From: Laspinema palackyanum D2a
GTDB taxonomy: Bacteria > Cyanobacteriota > Cyanobacteriia > Cyanobacteriales > Laspinemataceae
Direction of reading: 5' to 3'
Assembly: GCA_025370845.1 (NCBI GenBank)
Contig: JAMXFF010000003.1
Coordinates: 73,581-137,580, forward strand
Length of the DNA stretch: 64,000 nucleotides
The notes under the pieces are model-generated. The model did no database searches. It had not been told where the DNA came from and saw nothing but the letters and a program-made list of their open reading frames with translations. Within the stretch, counting starts at the first letter, position 1. Each line of letters starts with the position of its first letter. A program made the translations under genes and the position numbers. Positions 62,591 through 64,000 of this stretch are shown in pieces.

Positions 62591-63729
62591 TTCAAGGGTC
62601 AGTGGACTTGAAGAAGCCGGTTATTTTAATTGTTGACGATCAGCCGGATAATTTACGAGTGCTCTCCTCCATGCTGGTCCTCAAAGGATATAACGTCCGC
62701 AAAGCCTTAACCGGGGAAATGGCATTAGCCACCTGCGAAAAAGTGGTTCCGGATTTGATTTTATTAGATATCATGATGCCGGATTTAACCGGCTATGAAG
62801 TCTGTGAATTTCTCCAGTCCAACCCCCTCACCAGCAAAGTTCCGGTGATTTTCCTCAGCGCACTTGATGATATCACGGCCAAAGTCAAAGCCTTTAGTTC
62901 CGGAGGGGCCGACTACATTACCAAGCCCTTTCAAACTGAAGAAGTCCTGGCGCGAATTCATAAACAACTGACCATCGATCGTCTACAACGGCAACTCCTT
63001 CAAAAAAATCAGGAGTTACAAACCCTGAATGAGGAATTACAAAGATCTAACGCGGAACTAGAGCAATTTGCGGCGATCGCCTCCCATGATTTGCAATCGC
63101 CCTTACAATTGATCATGGGCTATGCCGATATGTTACTCTGGAAATATGATACCCTACTGGATGAAAAAGGCGAACATTATTTAAGTGAAATTTCTAAAGC
63201 CACTCAGCGCATGAATCAACTGATTCATGATTTACTGTCCTATTCTCGGGTCCGAGTGGGGACAGCGGAACTTGAAACTATTGATTGTGAAGAAGTCTTA
63301 ACCGAAGCCTTAGCCAATTTACAAGACGATATCAACGGCAGTGGCGCTTGTATCACCCACGACCCTCTCCCCATCGTCCTGGGCGATCGCACCCAACTGA
63401 TCCAGCTTTTTCAAAATATCCTCAGTAATGCCATTAAGTTTCGCCGTCCCCAAGTGACCCCGGAAATTAACATCTCTCTCACCCTCCATTGTGAAAACTT
63501 CGCTGAATTTAGCATTCAGGATAATGGCATTGGCATCGCCGAGGAAGATTATCCCCTAGTTTTTGAAATCTTTAAACGAATCCATGCTTATCACAAATAT
63601 CCCGGCACCGGAATCGGCATGAGTCTCTGTAAAAAAATTGTAGAAGTACATGGGGGACGCATTTGGCTAAACTCTCAACTCGATACCGGCACCACTTTTT
63701 TCTTCACCCTCACCCTCCCAAGTCCGTAG
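62587..63729 (+). CDS. Receiver-histidine kinase (REC-HisKA-HATPase)
   Basis: A 380-residue protein. The receiver (about 10-130) has phospho-Asp in LLDIMMPDLTG and is close in sequence to the receiver of the GGDEF-EAL protein at 15369. A coiled coil (130-155) follows, then HisKA with His167 in AAIASHDLQSPLQ, a variant motif typical of phytochrome-associated kinases. The ATPase motifs are NILSNAIKF, DNGIGI and GTGIGMSLC. It is translationally coupled to the preceding hybrid kinase, which is likely to phosphorylate its receiver and thereby switch its own kinase. Its target is not in the window. Confidence 0.94.
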   Translation: MIQGSVDLKKPVILIVDDQPDNLRVLSSMLVLKGYNVRKALTGEMALATCEKVVPDLILLDIMMPDLTGYEVCEFLQSNPLTSKVPVIFLSALDDITAKVKAFSSGGADYITKPFQTEEVLARIHKQLTIDRLQRQLLQKNQELQTLNEELQRSNAELEQFAAIASHDLQSPLQLIMGYADMLLWKYDTLLDEKGEHYLSEISKATQRMNQLIHDLLSYSRVRVGTAELETIDCEEVLTEALANLQDDINGSGACITHDPLPIVLGDRTQLIQLFQNILSNAIKFRRPQVTPEINISLTLHCENFAEFSIQDNGIGIAEEDYPLVFEIFKRIHAYHKYPGTGIGMSLCKKIVEVHGGRIWLNSQLDTGTTFFFTLTLPSP

Positions 63730-63762
63730 CAAACCTAACCCCTCAACTCGCCATCCCTCCCT

Positions 63763-63898
63763 GTTTGTAGTAACGACTTCAGTCGTTCTCTTCAATTGTT
63801 CAACGTCCCGACTTCAGTCGTTATCTTATCTTTGTTTGTAGTAACGACTTCAGTCGTTATCTTATCTTTGTTTGTAGTAACGACTTCAGTCGTTATCT
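63763..63898. repeat. Tandem repeats with cgacttcagtcgtt core
   Basis: gtttgtagtaacgacttc (followed by agtcgtt) occurs at 63763, 63834 and 63870; the last two are 36 bp apart with identical spacer (atcttatctt). A variant gttcaacgtcccgacttcag sits between the first two. The same core is found at the left edge, at 2496-2523 and in the 13.2 kb cluster. Confidence 0.8.
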
Positions 63899-64000
63899 TC
63901 CCCTCCCCCAAATTTCCCCTCTCTACCCTCAACAGTTCAACCCGTTGCCGGACATCTTCTTTATACTTACCCAAAAGAATGCGCCACAACATTCGACCCA
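63792..64000 (-). CDS. Possible 3' end of a minus-strand gene, partial
   Basis: An open frame enters from the right edge on the minus strand (MLWRILLGKYKEDVRQRVEL then LLRVERGN) and ends at 63792. The part from 63900 to the edge has normal coding character. The last 40 residues come from the repeat array and read KITTEVVTTNKDKITTEVVT. So a real gene probably ends near here, with a repeat-derived C-terminus. I do not recognise a family, and the start is outside the window. Confidence 0.4.
   Translation of the reverse strand, partial: GRMLWRILLGKYKEDVRQRVELLRVERGNLGEGKITTEVVTTNKDKITTEVVTTNKDKITTEVGTLNN

Noticed and set aside
63834-63898. 36-bp periodic repeats as a CRISPR array
   Set aside because: Only two or three units, with repeated rather than unique spacers, and the core matches the dispersed repeat family.
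1-64000. tRNA or rRNA genes
   Set aside because: I looked for T-loop and acceptor-stem patterns in the intergenic regions and saw none; a tRNAscan run would settle this.

Overview
The window is from a cyanobacterium, probably a filamentous, Oscillatoriales-like strain. The palindrome GCGATCGC (HIP1) recurs throughout. The gene set is also typical of filamentous cyanobacteria: very large multi-PAS/GAF hybrid kinases, a kinase with a bilin-type GAF domain, pentapeptide repeats, XisH/XisI, Uma2, and FGE-sulfatase, MoxR and vWA proteins. The species call is an inference. I saw no rRNA, tRNA, transposase, reverse transcriptase or CRISPR array.

Layout. 0.1-3.2 kb (minus strand): a secreted serpin, a YkuE-like metallophosphoesterase and a glutathione S-transferase. 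3.8-7.7 kb (plus): an unrecognised acidic protein, a pentapeptide-repeat protein and a carotenoid-desaturase/isomerase-like flavoprotein. 8.3-12.6 kb: a CHASE4 hybrid histidine kinase facing a small secreted protein. 13.1-15.4 kb: two repeat clusters around a 2-Cys peroxiredoxin and a second redoxin. 15.4-22.7 kb (minus): a MHYT/PAS/GAF hybrid kinase whose stop overlaps the start of a REC-GGDEF-EAL protein. 22.9-30.9 kb: a conflict-type locus with a duplicated coiled-coil/FGE-sulfatase module, a VMAP-C-like protein, a MoxR-type AAA+ ATPase and a vWA-FGE fusion. 31.5-41.4 kb: gltB and gltD (GOGAT subunits) separated by about 4 kb of small gene pairs (DUF4258/YgiT-like, XisH/XisI, Uma2). 41.5-42.7 kb (minus): a small acidic protein and a Coq4-family protein. 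43-63.7 kb: a signalling block with an RcaC-like regulator and its kinase, an orphan receiver, a 2920-aa Ser/Thr-His hybrid kinase, and a REC...REC hybrid kinase overlapping a REC-kinase gene. The right edge has short tandem repeats and the end of a possible minus-strand gene.

How the genes work together. Three regulator/kinase pairs share a 4-nt ATGA overlap, so each pair is probably translated as a unit. The most interesting candidates are these. (1) The MHYT kinase has one GAF domain with both cysteines of a DXCF-class cyanobacteriochrome, 28 residues apart, and is coupled to a c-di-GMP enzyme. (2) The 22.9-30.9 kb locus matches the MoxR/VMAP/vWA ternary layout. It shows a clear tandem duplication, and one base difference between the copies removes a stop codon in one gene and a start codon in the next. 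(3) Three hybrid kinases share a tail of about 65 residues after their last receiver.
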